NCBI GenBank assembly: GCA_018816095.1
Contig: JAHIWP010000087.1
Span: forward strand, 41,795-105,794
Length of the DNA: 64,000 bases
From: Gammaproteobacteria bacterium
Lineage (GTDB): Bacteria > Pseudomonadota > Gammaproteobacteria > Pseudomonadales > Pseudomonadaceae
Direction of reading: 5' to 3'
A program made the translations under genes and the position numbers. Shown one piece after another: positions 37,440-46,100 of the stretch. The number at the start of each line of letters is the position of its first letter. The first letter of the stretch is position 1. The notes beneath the pieces are model-generated. The model did no database searches and was not told the DNA's origin. It worked only from the letters and a program-made list of their open reading frames with translations.

Positions 37440-37861
37440 GCGACTTCCTGCGCCAGTTCGCCCAGGACTTTGCCGGGCTGAACAAAGACAACCTTGAGCG
37501 CCTGGGCCAGCTCTACAGCGACGACGCGCTGTTTTGCGACCCACTGCATGAAGTGCGCGGGCTGGCCAATATGCAGCGCTACTTCGCCGAGATGTACGCC
37601 AACGTCAGCGAGCTGCGCTTTGACTTCTATGGCTTTGATCAAGCGCGTGAAGGTGAAGGCTACCTGCGCTGGACCATGAGCTACCGCCATCCGCGTCTGG
37701 CCAAAGGCCAACTGATCCGCGTGGAAGGCTGCTCGCACCTGCTGTGGCAAGATAAGAAGGTCTATCGTCACCGTGACTACTTCGACGCCGGCAGCCTGCT
37801 CTATGAGCACCTGCCTTTACTCGGCTCGGCGATTCGCTGGCTGAAAAGGAGGTTGGCATGA
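37436..37861 (+). CDS. NTF2-like (SnoaL-type) small protein, TTG start
   Basis: A 141-residue alpha+beta-barrel protein of the nuclear transport factor 2 superfamily (LERLGQLYSDDALFCDPLHEV start, YRHRDYFDAGSLLYEHLP near the end). It starts with a TTG that overlaps the phr stop by 3 bases, and AGGAGG is 6 bases before it, so the rare start is well supported. It is a frequent neighbour of SDR/CFA genes in this type of operon; function unknown. Confidence 0.8.
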   Translation: MSDFLRQFAQDFAGLNKDNLERLGQLYSDDALFCDPLHEVRGLANMQRYFAEMYANVSELRFDFYGFDQAREGEGYLRWTMSYRHPRLAKGQLIRVEGCSHLLWQDKKVYRHRDYFDAGSLLYEHLPLLGSAIRWLKRRLA

Positions 37862-38631
37862 ACGCACGCCGTATTTGGTTAACCGGTGCGAGCAGCGGGA
37901 TCGGCGCAGCACTGGCCGAACAGCTGCTGCAGCAAGGTCATCGTTTAGCCCTCAGTGCCCGCAGCCTTGAGCCATTGCAGGCCTTGGCCAAACGCTACCC
38001 GCAGCAGGTATTAGTGGTGGCCGGCGATCTCAGTGATGCCACTCAAGTGCAGGCCATTGGCGAGCATATCGCCCAAGTCTGGGGCGCCCTGGATTGCGCC
38101 ATCCTGAATGCCGGCACCTGTGAGTACGTTGATGTCAGCAGCTTCGAAGCCGCCATGATCGAGCGGGTGATGCGCGCCAATCTGTTTACCGCCAGCTACT
38201 GCATCGAAGCCGCCCTGCCCTTGCTGCGCCTGGGCAACCACCCGCATCTGGTCGGCGTGGGCAGCTCGGTGACCTTTATGCCGCTGCCGCGCGCCGAGGC
38301 TTACGGGGCATCGAAAGCCGCCATGCGCTACCTGATGGACACCCTGCGCATCGATCTGCGCGCCGAGAACATCGCCGTCACCCTGGTCAGCCCCGGGTTT
38401 GTCGACACTCCGCTGACGCAGAAAAATGACTTCGCCATGCCCATGCGCTGGCCAGTCGATAAAGCCGCCCGCTATATCGCCAAGCGCTTGGCGGCACAGC
38501 CTTTTGAAATCGCCTTCCCCGGCCCCTTTATTGCCATTCTCAAGCTGCTGGGCCATCTGCCCATGCGTTTGCAAGTGGCCATCGGCGCCCGCCTGGCGCG
38601 CTCTGAAGCCAAAACCAAGGACAATCCATGA
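37858..38631 (+). CDS. Short-chain dehydrogenase/reductase
   Basis: A 257-residue SDR with the cofactor motif TGASSGIGAALAEQL at residues 8-22, NAG at about 83 and the catalytic Ser-Tyr-Lys in GSS…YGASKAA. The first basic position after the glycine motif (Arg-Ser in SARSLE) suggests NADPH. ATGA overlap with the gene before and after. Its substrate is probably a lipid or other product of this operon, but this is inferred from context only. Confidence 0.87.
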   Translation: MNARRIWLTGASSGIGAALAEQLLQQGHRLALSARSLEPLQALAKRYPQQVLVVAGDLSDATQVQAIGEHIAQVWGALDCAILNAGTCEYVDVSSFEAAMIERVMRANLFTASYCIEAALPLLRLGNHPHLVGVGSSVTFMPLPRAEAYGASKAAMRYLMDTLRIDLRAENIAVTLVSPGFVDTPLTQKNDFAMPMRWPVDKAARYIAKRLAAQPFEIAFPGPFIAILKLLGHLPMRLQVAIGARLARSEAKTKDNP

Positions 38632-39875
38632 AAATCGCCATTATCGGCAGCGGCATTGCCGGTTTGACCAGCGCCTACCTGCTTAACCGTTGCCACGACA
38701 TTACGGTATTCGAGGCCAGCGACTGGATTGGTGGGCACACCCACACCGTGGACGTGCAGGTCGATGGCCAGACCTACGCCGTGGACACCGGCTTTATTGT
38801 GTTTAACAACTGGACCTACCCTAACTTTATCCGCCTGCTCAACCAACTGGGCGTCGGTTTCAAGGACACCGAGATGAGCTTCTCGGTCAGCGACCCAGTG
38901 AGCGGCGTGGAATACAACGGACATGGCCTCAACAGCCTGTTTGCCCAGCGCAGCAACCTGATTTCACCGAAGTTCTGGGGCATGGTGCGCGACATCCTGC
39001 GTTTTAACCGCGAAGCCTTGAACGACCTGAATCAGCAACGTATTGCCCGCGACATGACCCTCGGTGACTACCTCAAGGCCAATGCCTACAGCGAGCGTTT
39101 TATTCAGCATTACATCGTGCCCATGGGCGCGGCGATCTGGTCGATGTCGCTGCAAGACATGCTGGCGTTCCCGCTGCAGTTCTTCGTGCGTTTCTTCAAA
39201 AACCACGGTTTGCTTTCCGTCTGCGACCGCCCGCAATGGTGCGTGATCGAGGGCGGATCGAGCAGTTATGTCGCGCCGCTGACCGAATCGTTCAAGCAGC
39301 ATATCCGCCTCAACTGCCCGGTCACCCGGGTTGATCGTGATGAAGACGGTGTAACCGTGCACAGCGCCCAGGGTAGCGAGCGCTTCGACAAGGTGGTGTT
39401 TGCCTGTCACAGCGACCAGGCCCTGGCGCTTCTGGCGCAACCGAGCCGGATTGAGACTGAAATCCTCGGCGCACTGCCTTATGCCGACAACGACGTGGTG
39501 CTGCACACCGACACGCGCCTGCTGCCGAAACGACCACTGGCCTGGGCCAGCTGGAACTATCGCCTCGGCGGGCCGGTGGATCAGCCCGCAGCCGTGACCT
39601 ATGACATGAATATTTTGCAGGGCCTTCAGAGCGACACCACCTTCTGCGTAAGCCTGAATCAGACCGCCTTGATTGACCCGAGCAAAATCCTCGCCCGCTA
39701 CACCTACGCGCACCCGCAATACAGCCTCGCCGGCACACAAGCCCAGGCGCGCTGGGAAGAGCTGCTGGGGGCCAATCACAGCTACTTCTGCGGCGCTTAC
39801 TGGGCCAATGGCTTCCACGAAGACGGCGTGGTCAGCGCGCTGCGTGTGGCCCGTGAATTTGGTGAGTTGCTGTAG
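38628..39875 (+). CDS. FAD-dependent amine-oxidase-like protein (candidate fatty-acyl desaturase)
   Basis: A 415-residue flavoprotein of the amine oxidase superfamily. The FAD motif IIGSGIAGLTSAYLL spans about 4-18, with a GGHTHTVDV segment at about 36 and a C-terminal YFCGAYWANGFHEDGVVSA that closes the FAD site. It resembles the NAD/FAD enzymes next to DUF1365 and CFA-synthase genes in light- and singlet-oxygen-regulated operons of proteobacteria, where such a protein works in furan fatty acid formation. That specific role is inference. Start overlaps the SDR stop. Confidence 0.8.
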   Translation: MKIAIIGSGIAGLTSAYLLNRCHDITVFEASDWIGGHTHTVDVQVDGQTYAVDTGFIVFNNWTYPNFIRLLNQLGVGFKDTEMSFSVSDPVSGVEYNGHGLNSLFAQRSNLISPKFWGMVRDILRFNREALNDLNQQRIARDMTLGDYLKANAYSERFIQHYIVPMGAAIWSMSLQDMLAFPLQFFVRFFKNHGLLSVCDRPQWCVIEGGSSSYVAPLTESFKQHIRLNCPVTRVDRDEDGVTVHSAQGSERFDKVVFACHSDQALALLAQPSRIETEILGALPYADNDVVLHTDTRLLPKRPLAWASWNYRLGGPVDQPAAVTYDMNILQGLQSDTTFCVSLNQTALIDPSKILARYTYAHPQYSLAGTQAQARWEELLGANHSYFCGAYWANGFHEDGVVSALRVAREFGELL

Positions 39876-40693
39876 TGAAAAGCCCAACAGCAATGAACAG
39901 CGCTCTGTACAGCGGCTGGGTGCAACACCGGCGGTTTGCTCCGCGCCTGCATAACTTCCGCTACCGCATGGGCCTGCTTTACCTGGACCTCAGCGAGCAA
40001 GAGCAGGTGCTTGCACTGTCGCCGCTGGCCGGCCGTGGCCGCTTTTCAGCCTTCGCCTTTCGCGAAACCGACTACCTGCCGCAGTTCACCGGCAGCGGCA
40101 TGCGCCTGATCGACGCCGTGCGCCAACGGGTCAGTGAAGCCCTGGGCCGCACGCCACTGGGCCACATTTGTTTGCTGACTCAGCCACGCAGCTGGGGCCT
40201 GGCCTTTAACCCGGCAAGCTTCTTCTATTGCTATGAGGCCGACGGCCATTTGGCGGCGATTCTCTGCGAGGTCAGCAATACCCCGTTCCGTGAGCGCTAT
40301 CACTATGTCGTGCCGGCCGAGGGCACGGGGCATCAGCATGTGGCCGTGACCAAGGCCTTTCATGTCTCGCCGTTTCTACCGCGCGACCTGGAATACCGCA
40401 TGAGCTTCAGCCCGGCCGGCGAACGCCTGGGTATTCATATGGCCGACTGGCAGGCGGATGAAAAAATCTTCGACGCCAGCCTCAGCCTGCAGCGCACGGA
40501 GCTGAACCGGGCCAGCCTGCATCGCTACCTGATTCAGTTTCCCTGGATGACCGGCAAGACCGTTGCGGCCATCTACTGGCAAGCCCTGCGCCTGCTACTC
40601 AAACGCATCCCTCTGTTCACCCATCGGGCCGCTGAAGGTGATTTCCGCGTTGCCCGCACCGCACCAAAGGACGTCCCCCATGAAAAGCTCTAG
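39875..40693 (+). CDS. DUF1365 family protein
   Basis: A 272-residue soluble protein with the family segments YSGWVQHRRFAPRLHNFRYR at the start, FNPASFFYCY in the middle and PFLPRDLEYRMSF near residue 165. The GTG at 39875 overlaps the previous stop by one base; an ATG six codons later is a possible alternative. DUF1365 genes commonly lie next to CFA synthase and the FAD enzyme. Function unknown; a role in lipid modification is presumed from that partnership. Confidence 0.8.
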   Translation: MKSPTAMNSALYSGWVQHRRFAPRLHNFRYRMGLLYLDLSEQEQVLALSPLAGRGRFSAFAFRETDYLPQFTGSGMRLIDAVRQRVSEALGRTPLGHICLLTQPRSWGLAFNPASFFYCYEADGHLAAILCEVSNTPFRERYHYVVPAEGTGHQHVAVTKAFHVSPFLPRDLEYRMSFSPAGERLGIHMADWQADEKIFDASLSLQRTELNRASLHRYLIQFPWMTGKTVAAIYWQALRLLLKRIPLFTHRAAEGDFRVARTAPKDVPHEKL

Positions 40694-41954
40694 CCTTGCG
40701 TCTGCCAAACACACCGTGCGCGCCGGCAGCGGCATTGGTGCCAGCCTGTTGCGCCGTGCGGTGCTGCGCCAGCTTAAGCAGCTGCGCCATGGCCAACTGC
40801 TGATCGTTGAAGGTGAAGAGCGCTTGGAATTCGGCGACGCCCATTCCAACCTCTGCGCCGAGATTCACGTTCAGGATGGTGCGCTCTGGGGCCTGGTCGC
40901 CGGCAATGGTTCGATTGGTGCTGGCGAGGCGTATATCCATGGTTACTGGACGTCCCCAGACCTGACTGCGGTGGTTCGCCTATTCGTCAGTAACCTCGAT
41001 GTATTGGACGCGATGGAAAGCGGCTTAGCCAAGCTAGGGCGCCCACTGATTCAGGGGCTGCACTGGCTTAACCGAAACACCCGCAAGGGCTCGCGCAAGA
41101 ACATCTCCGCCCACTATGACCTGGGCAACGACCTGTTCGAGCTGTTCCTCGACCCGAGCATGATGTACTCGGCGGCCATGTTCCGCAGCGTCGATGACAG
41201 CCTGGAACAGGCGCAACTCAACAAACTCGAACGCATCTGCCAGAAGCTCGCCCTGAAACCCAGCGATCACCTGCTGGAAATCGGTACGGGCTGGGGCAGC
41301 ATGGCGATCTACGCGGCCACCCACTATGGCTGCAAGGTCACCACCACCACGCTGTCGCGCGAGCAGTTCGCCTACACCGAGCAGCGCATCAAGACGCTGG
41401 GGCTGCAGGGGCAGATTACACTGCTGCTAGAGGATTACCGTGACCTCTCCGGCCAGTACGACAAGCTGGTATCAATCGAGATGATCGAGGCAGTCGGCCA
41501 CCGCTTTCTGCCCACCTATTTTGAACAGTGTGCGGCCTTGCTCAAGCCTGATGGGTTGATGCTGCTACAAGCCATCACCATCCGCGACCAACGCTATGAA
41601 CAGGCGAAAAACGCCGTCGACTTTATCCAGCGCTATATCTTCCCCGGCGGCGCGCTGCCGTCGGTGAACAAGATGCTCGACGTTATCAGCACCAAGACCG
41701 ATATGAACCTGCACCACATGGAAGACTTCGGCCTGCACTACGCACGTACCCTGCGCATCTGGCACGACAACCTGCGCCACGCGCGGCACAAGCTGGAGCA
41801 ACAGGGCTACGACGATTACTTCTTCCGCCTCTGGGAGTTTTACCTGTGCTATTGCGAGGGCGGCTTTATCGAGCGCACCATCGGCACCGCGCAGCTGCTG
41901 CTGGCCAAACCAGCGGCCCGTCCGGCGCCACTAATGGGAAATCTAGATGGCTAA
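40680..41954 (+). CDS. Cyclopropane-fatty-acid-synthase-like methyltransferase
   Basis: A 424-residue SAM-dependent methyltransferase acting on phospholipid acyl chains. The SAM motif is LEIGTGWGSMAIYAA near residue 200, preceded by the NISAHYDLGNDLFELFLDPSMMYS region and followed by the MIEAVGHRFLPTYF segment. AAAGGA lies 8 bases before the ATG at 40680, which overlaps the DUF1365 stop by 14 bases. By sequence alone I cannot separate cyclopropanation (CfaB) from the methylation step of furan fatty acids (UfaM). Confidence 0.88.
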   Translation: MKSSSLASAKHTVRAGSGIGASLLRRAVLRQLKQLRHGQLLIVEGEERLEFGDAHSNLCAEIHVQDGALWGLVAGNGSIGAGEAYIHGYWTSPDLTAVVRLFVSNLDVLDAMESGLAKLGRPLIQGLHWLNRNTRKGSRKNISAHYDLGNDLFELFLDPSMMYSAAMFRSVDDSLEQAQLNKLERICQKLALKPSDHLLEIGTGWGSMAIYAATHYGCKVTTTTLSREQFAYTEQRIKTLGLQGQITLLLEDYRDLSGQYDKLVSIEMIEAVGHRFLPTYFEQCAALLKPDGLMLLQAITIRDQRYEQAKNAVDFIQRYIFPGGALPSVNKMLDVISTKTDMNLHHMEDFGLHYARTLRIWHDNLRHARHKLEQQGYDDYFFRLWEFYLCYCEGGFIERTIGTAQLLLAKPAARPAPLMGNLDG

Positions 41955-42474
41955 GTTAATCGTCAACACCCTGCTGTTTCAGCTTGGCTGGTTCGCCTGC
42001 GCATTTGGCGGCGACAGCCTGTGGCTGCTGATTGTTGCAGGCGTGGTGGCCGTGCATCTGCTGTGGACCAGCAGTTGGGCAGCCGAAGGCAAACTGCTGG
42101 TCAGCGTGTTTATCGCCGGCAGCGCGCTGGACAGCTTTCTGCTTAACCTCGGGGTGTTTGATTTCGGCGAACCGCGCACTTTGATTCCGCTGTGGCTGGC
42201 CTGCTTGTGGCTACTGCTGGCCACCACGCTGAATCATTGCTTGGCCTGGACGGCGCAGCCCTGGTGGCGCGGTAGCTTGCTCGGCGCCATCGGCGCACCG
42301 CTGTCCTATTACGCAGGCGCACAAATAGCCGGGGTTGGTTTGCCGTATGGCACCTGGCAGAGCCTGCTGCTGATTGGCGCGATCTGGGCCCTGGTCATGC
42401 CCGTGCTACACGGCTTCGCCAAGCTCTACCGTGCGCAATATGAGCAAAGCCAAAGAACCCGCAAGACCGCTTAG
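41947..42474 (+). CDS. DUF2878 membrane protein
   Basis: A 175-residue protein with five to six hydrophobic helices, overlapping the CFA-like gene by 8 bases. It is the last gene of the nine-gene operon. The family is known as a neighbour of CFA-like genes; function unknown. A REP-like hairpin follows about 75 bases later. Confidence 0.78.
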   Translation: MAKLIVNTLLFQLGWFACAFGGDSLWLLIVAGVVAVHLLWTSSWAAEGKLLVSVFIAGSALDSFLLNLGVFDFGEPRTLIPLWLACLWLLLATTLNHCLAWTAQPWWRGSLLGAIGAPLSYYAGAQIAGVGLPYGTWQSLLLIGAIWALVMPVLHGFAKLYRAQYEQSQRTRKTA

Positions 42475-42547
42475 GTTGCAGCGCCAGCAAAGCCTAGGGT
42501 TTTGCAGCACGGATGAAATCCGGGAATCCAGTTTCATGGCGGTCATC

Positions 42548-42573
42548 GGTGGGTGGCTAAAAAGTCACCCACC
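42548..42573. repeat. REP-like hairpin after the photolyase operon
   Basis: GGTGGGTGGCT / AGTCACCCACC with an AAAA loop, followed by CTACG. It is of the same type as the GTAGGRTGGG repeats at 7.2 and 26.2 kb and could act as the operon terminator. Confidence 0.6.
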
Positions 42574-42624
42574 CTACGTCAGCAGCAGGCGTCGCCATAA
42601 CGCCGATGGCGTACACTGCGCAGC

Positions 42625-42936
42625 ATGAGCCAAGAGATACCGCACACCCAATTATCGGACGCCCCCGCAGTCAGTTGCAGCAACTGCGCGGCCTGCTGCT
42701 GCCAGCTGGAAGTCATGCTAATCACCGATACCGGTGTGCCTAAACGCTATATCGATACCGACGACTGGGGCGGTGAAGTCATGCTGCGCCTGGATGACGG
42801 CTGGTGCGCCGCGCTGGACCGCAACACCATGCGCTGCACCATCTACGAGGTGCGACCGCTGATCTGCCGGGAATTTGAAACCGCCTCCCCAGAATGCCTG
42901 GATGAGCGCAAGGGCATGGCCAGTATCTACCGCTAA
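42625..42936 (+). CDS. YkgJ-type cysteine-cluster protein
   Basis: A 103-residue protein with cysteines in SCSNCAACCCQ near residues 18-26, and single ones in DGWCAAL, MRCTIYE, PLICREF and SPECLDE. This is the zinc/iron-chelating YkgJ family pattern (CxxCxxCC). Function unknown; metal binding is inferred. Confidence 0.8.
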   Translation: MSQEIPHTQLSDAPAVSCSNCAACCCQLEVMLITDTGVPKRYIDTDDWGGEVMLRLDDGWCAALDRNTMRCTIYEVRPLICREFETASPECLDERKGMASIYR

Positions 42937-42955
42937 ATGCGCCGTCTGCTGAGAT

Positions 42956-42983
42956 AAAAAACCGGATTGCTATCCGGTTTTTT
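42956..42983. terminator. Bidirectional terminator between the YkgJ and pagL genes
   Basis: AAAAAACCGGAT / ATCCGGTTTTTT with a 4-base loop, between two converging genes. Confidence 0.92.
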
Positions 42984-42998
42984 CAACGCTCCCAAGCA

Positions 42999-43514
42999 TT
43001 AAAAACTCATGCGGTAATGCAGGGTGTAACTCTCAACCCCATCATTAGGCTTTTTAAGCCCCGCATTCGAGTAATGCAGCGCACGCACACCAACTTCCTG
43101 ACCGGCGAAGCGCACACCGAAACCTATGCGGTCTTCAAACTGGAAGGACGAGCCCAGGTCGTTGTCCTCCAGCTCGGTGCTGCTGAATGCAGCAATACCA
43201 ATGCCCGCCTCGACATAGGGCCTGAAGCGCTCGCCAGCAAACTCGTAGACGAACACCGGGCTCAGCGACAGGCTGTGGTTACTCGCCGTTTGGTCACCCT
43301 CCCAGTAGGTGTAGGCCCCATCCCAGTAACCAGTCAGGCGACCGACATCACTGGCAAACCAACTCTGCTGAAAATCGAACTGCGCCCCCAGGCGATAGGT
43401 CATGGTCGAGTCCCCGCTTTGCCCAACGGCCACACTCAGGTCCATTGCCTGCACCGCACTCACCGGCCCCCAAGCCAAGGCAGCCAGTGCCGCAAGGGTG
43501 ATCATTTTTCTCAT
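42999..43514 (-). CDS. pagL: Lipid A 3-O-deacylase PagL
   Basis: A 171-residue outer-membrane barrel enzyme that removes the 3-O acyl chain of lipid A. It has a signal peptide cleaved after VQA (about residue 23), and it ends in Phe as outer-membrane barrels do. The active site can be placed at His147 and Ser149 (HYSNAG) and Glu161; the Ser-to-Glu spacing of 12 agrees with the known P. aeruginosa enzyme. AAGGA lies 8 bases before ATG 43514; the longer frame reads back into the murI side without a signal peptide. Confidence 0.9.
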   Translation of the reverse strand: MRKMITLAALAALAWGPVSAVQAMDLSVAVGQSGDSTMTYRLGAQFDFQQSWFASDVGRLTGYWDGAYTYWEGDQTASNHSLSLSPVFVYEFAGERFRPYVEAGIGIAAFSSTELEDNDLGSSFQFEDRIGFGVRFAGQEVGVRALHYSNAGLKKPNDGVESYTLHYRMSF

Positions 43515-43612
43515 GGTTATTATCCTTTTCCACTCGATACGAAAGACCGCGCAACAGCTGCCAACGAGTATAGAAATATTTAGCGCCACGAACAGTTCAG
43601 CCCTGATAAAAC

Positions 43613-44416
43613 CTACGGCAGCGCACAAACCCTGGCAGCTGAGCCCCAAAGCAAGGGCAGCACGTGCTGCATGGCCTGCGGTTCGCCGCTCGACCAAAAT
43701 TGCGCAGGCTGCGCAGGCCCCGTCGCGAGCAGGTCACGCTCAGCTAACAGCCGCTGCACCTGGCGCGCTACGGCCGCCCCCGTATCGATCAGGCTGACCG
43801 ACTCAGGGACCAGGCTGCGCAAAAGCGGTTTGATAAAGGGGTAATGGGTACAGCCGAGGATCAGCGTGTCGCACCCTTCAGCCAATAACGGCGCGACATA
43901 ACCTTGCAACAACTCACGCGTGGCGGCAGCGTCCAGCTCACCGGCTTCGATACGTTCGACCAACCCCGGACAAGGCTGGGTAATCACCCGCACATCACTG
44001 GCAAAACGGTCGAGCAAGGCGGCGAACTTGGCGCTTTTCAGCGTACCGGTGGTGGCCAGCACGCCCACCACGCCACTTTGCGTGGCGGCTGCCGCAGGCT
44101 TGACCGCCGGTTCCATGCCCACCAACGGCAGCTGCGGGTATAACTCACGCAACTCGGCCACCCCGGCCACCGTGGCAGTGTTGCAGGCCAGCACCAGCGC
44201 CTTCGCGCCCTGAGACAGAAGGAAGGCGGCCAGCACCCGGCAGCGCTCGCGGATAAATTCCGGGCTCTTCTCGCCATAGGGCACATGGCCGCTGTCGGCG
44301 ACATACATCAGCGATTCGTTGGGCAATAAGCTGCGAATCTCGCGCAGCACCGACAACCCGCCAACACCGGAGTCAAACACCCCAATAGGCGCGGCTCTTG
44401 ATGCGTTACTGGGCAT
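43613..44416 (-). CDS. murI: Glutamate racemase
   Basis: A 267-residue cofactor-independent enzyme making D-glutamate for peptidoglycan. The catalytic cysteines lie in [13 protein letters not shown] and in [11 protein letters not shown]. The start [23 protein letters not shown] is family-typical; it overlaps the moeB stop by 11 bases. Last gene of the hemA-prfA-prmC-moeB-murI run. Confidence 0.95.
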   Translation of the reverse strand: MPSNASRAAPIGVFDSGVGGLSVLREIRSLLPNESLMYVADSGHVPYGEKSPEFIRERCRVLAAFLLSQGAKALVLACNTATVAGVAELRELYPQLPLVGMEPAVKPAAAATQSGVVGVLATTGTLKSAKFAALLDRFASDVRVITQPCPGLVERIEAGELDAAATRELLQGYVAPLLAEGCDTLILGCTHYPFIKPLLRSLVPESVSLIDTGAAVARQVQRLLAERDLLATGPAQPAQFWSSGEPQAMQHVLPLLWGSAARVCALP

Positions 44417-45176
44417 CACTGCCACAGACACTGCAACCCGGATCACGCTTGACCCGCAGCTCACGGAAACGACAGCCCAGCGCATCGATCAATAGCAGGC
44501 GACCGACCAGTGGCTCGCCAAACGGTGCCAGTAATTTCAAGGCTTCTAACGCCTGCAGGCTGCCGACCAAGCCCACCAGCGGGCCAGCCACACCGGCTTC
44601 GCTGCAGGTCAACTCGGCTTCACTGCCATGGCCGTAGATGCAGTGGTAACAGGGGCTGTCCTCACGGCGCGGATCGAACACCGAGAGCTGACCTTCCAGG
44701 CGAATCGCCGCGCCGCTGACCAGCGGCACCTTGGCCGCCACGCACGCGGCATTCACCGCTTCACGGGTGCTGAAGTTGTCCGAGCAATCCAGCACCACAT
44801 CGACCGCTGCTACAGCGGCGGCCAGCGAGTCACTGTCCAACCCCTGACGATGGGCCTGCAGGCGCAGCTGCGGGTTGAGCGCCAGCAGACGCTGGCTCGC
44901 CGAATCGATCTTGCTTTGGCCAATACTGGCGGTGTCATGAATGATCTGCCGCTGCAGGTTGGTCAGGTCGACCGTATCGAAATCCGCCAGGTGCAATTCA
45001 CCGACGCCGGCCGCCGCCAGATACAGCGCCACCGGTGAGCCCAAACCGCCCAGGCCGACGATCAGCGCGCGGCTGTTTTTCAGGCGCAGCTGCCCGTCGA
45101 TATCGATCTGTTGCAGGAGAATCTGCCGGCTGTAGCGCAGCAGCTCCTCATCACTCAGCATGTCGTGCGGATTCAT
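44406..45176 (-). CDS. moeB: Molybdopterin-synthase adenylyltransferase MoeB/ThiF-type
   Basis: A 256-residue E1-like adenylating enzyme with the ATP motif [18 protein letters not shown] near residue 38 and two CxxC zinc pairs (CYHC and CSVC). It activates the C-terminus of the small subunit of molybdopterin synthase. ATG 45176 gives [18 protein letters not shown]; another ATG at 45188 overlaps the prmC stop and adds four residues. Confidence 0.9.
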   Translation of the reverse strand: MNPHDMLSDEELLRYSRQILLQQIDIDGQLRLKNSRALIVGLGGLGSPVALYLAAAGVGELHLADFDTVDLTNLQRQIIHDTASIGQSKIDSASQRLLALNPQLRLQAHRQGLDSDSLAAAVAAVDVVLDCSDNFSTREAVNAACVAAKVPLVSGAAIRLEGQLSVFDPRREDSPCYHCIYGHGSEAELTCSEAGVAGPLVGLVGSLQALEALKLLAPFGEPLVGRLLLIDALGCRFRELRVKRDPGCSVCGSDAQ

Positions 45177-45180
45177 GGCA

Positions 45181-46014
45181 TCACTCATTATCGAAACGCC
45201 CCAGACTGATGCGCTCATGGCCGCCCAGGTCACGCCGGCTCTCCACGGCGCTAAAGCCACGCGCACTGAGCAGCTCACGCACCGCCGCCGCCTGATCGAA
45301 ACCGTGCTCCAGCAACAACCAACCACCCGCCTCAAGATAGCCAGGCGCCTGCTGGATGATCAGGCGAATATCATCCAGACCATCCGCACCCGCCACCAGC
45401 GCGCTGCTCGGCTCGAAGCGCACATCGCCTTCGGCCAAGTGACGATCATCGGCGGCGATATACGGCGGGTTACTGACAATCAGTTGAAAACGCTGGCCGG
45501 CCAGGGCGCTAAACCAATGACTCTCAACGAAGCTGGCATTCCCCAGTTTGAGTCGCGCGCGATTGCGTTCGGCCAGAGCCACCGCCTCGGGGATGCGATC
45601 GACACCAGTGACCTGCCAGGCTGGGCGTTCGCTGGCCAACGCCAGGGCGATGGCCCCCGTACCTGTGCCCAGGTCCAATAAGCGCGCCTGCGTGGCGGGC
45701 AGCAACGTGAGGGCGCTTTCCACCAGCAGTTCGGTATCCGGACGCGGAATCAGGGTGTGCTCAGCAACCTCAAGCTCCAGGCTCCAGAAGCCCTGCTGGC
45801 CGAGGATATAGGCCACTGGCTCACCGGCCTGACGCCGTGCAAGCGCAACCTGGTAGCACTCAAGCTGCGCCGCCTCAACCTCACGCTCAGGCCAGGTGCG
45901 CAGGTAGCTGCGTGACTTACCCAAGGCATGGGCGAGCAATAATTCAGCGTCCAGCTGCGGCGTTGGCGAGTCGGGCAGTTCAGTGTGGGCGAGCAAGTGT
46001 TCGATGGTGGCCAT
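45181..46014 (-). CDS. prmC: Peptide chain release factor N5-glutamine methyltransferase
   Basis: A 277-residue SAM-dependent enzyme that methylates the GGQ glutamine of release factors, encoded next to prfA. It has the SAM motif LDLGTGTGAIALAL near residue 115 and the catalytic NPPY near 180. I choose ATG 46014 for normal family length; ATG 46023 is nearly as good. A palindromic repeat fills the gap to prfA. Confidence 0.93.
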   Translation of the reverse strand: MATIEHLLAHTELPDSPTPQLDAELLLAHALGKSRSYLRTWPEREVEAAQLECYQVALARRQAGEPVAYILGQQGFWSLELEVAEHTLIPRPDTELLVESALTLLPATQARLLDLGTGTGAIALALASERPAWQVTGVDRIPEAVALAERNRARLKLGNASFVESHWFSALAGQRFQLIVSNPPYIAADDRHLAEGDVRFEPSSALVAGADGLDDIRLIIQQAPGYLEAGGWLLLEHGFDQAAAVRELLSARGFSAVESRRDLGGHERISLGRFDNE

Positions 46015-46029
46015 GGCATTCATTCCGTA

Positions 46030-46084
46030 GCCCGGATGCACTCCGGGGCAGGCTTCAACGGGCGCTCCCGGCTTGCATCCGGGC
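46030..46084. repeat. REP-like palindrome between prfA and prmC
   Basis: Arms GCCCGGATGCA (46030-46040) and TGCATCCGGGC (46074-46084), perfectly inverted. The left part matches the repeat at 26141-26157 (CCCGGATGCA…CCGGG). Confidence 0.7.
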
Positions 46085-46100
46085 GACGAGAAAACGCGAA

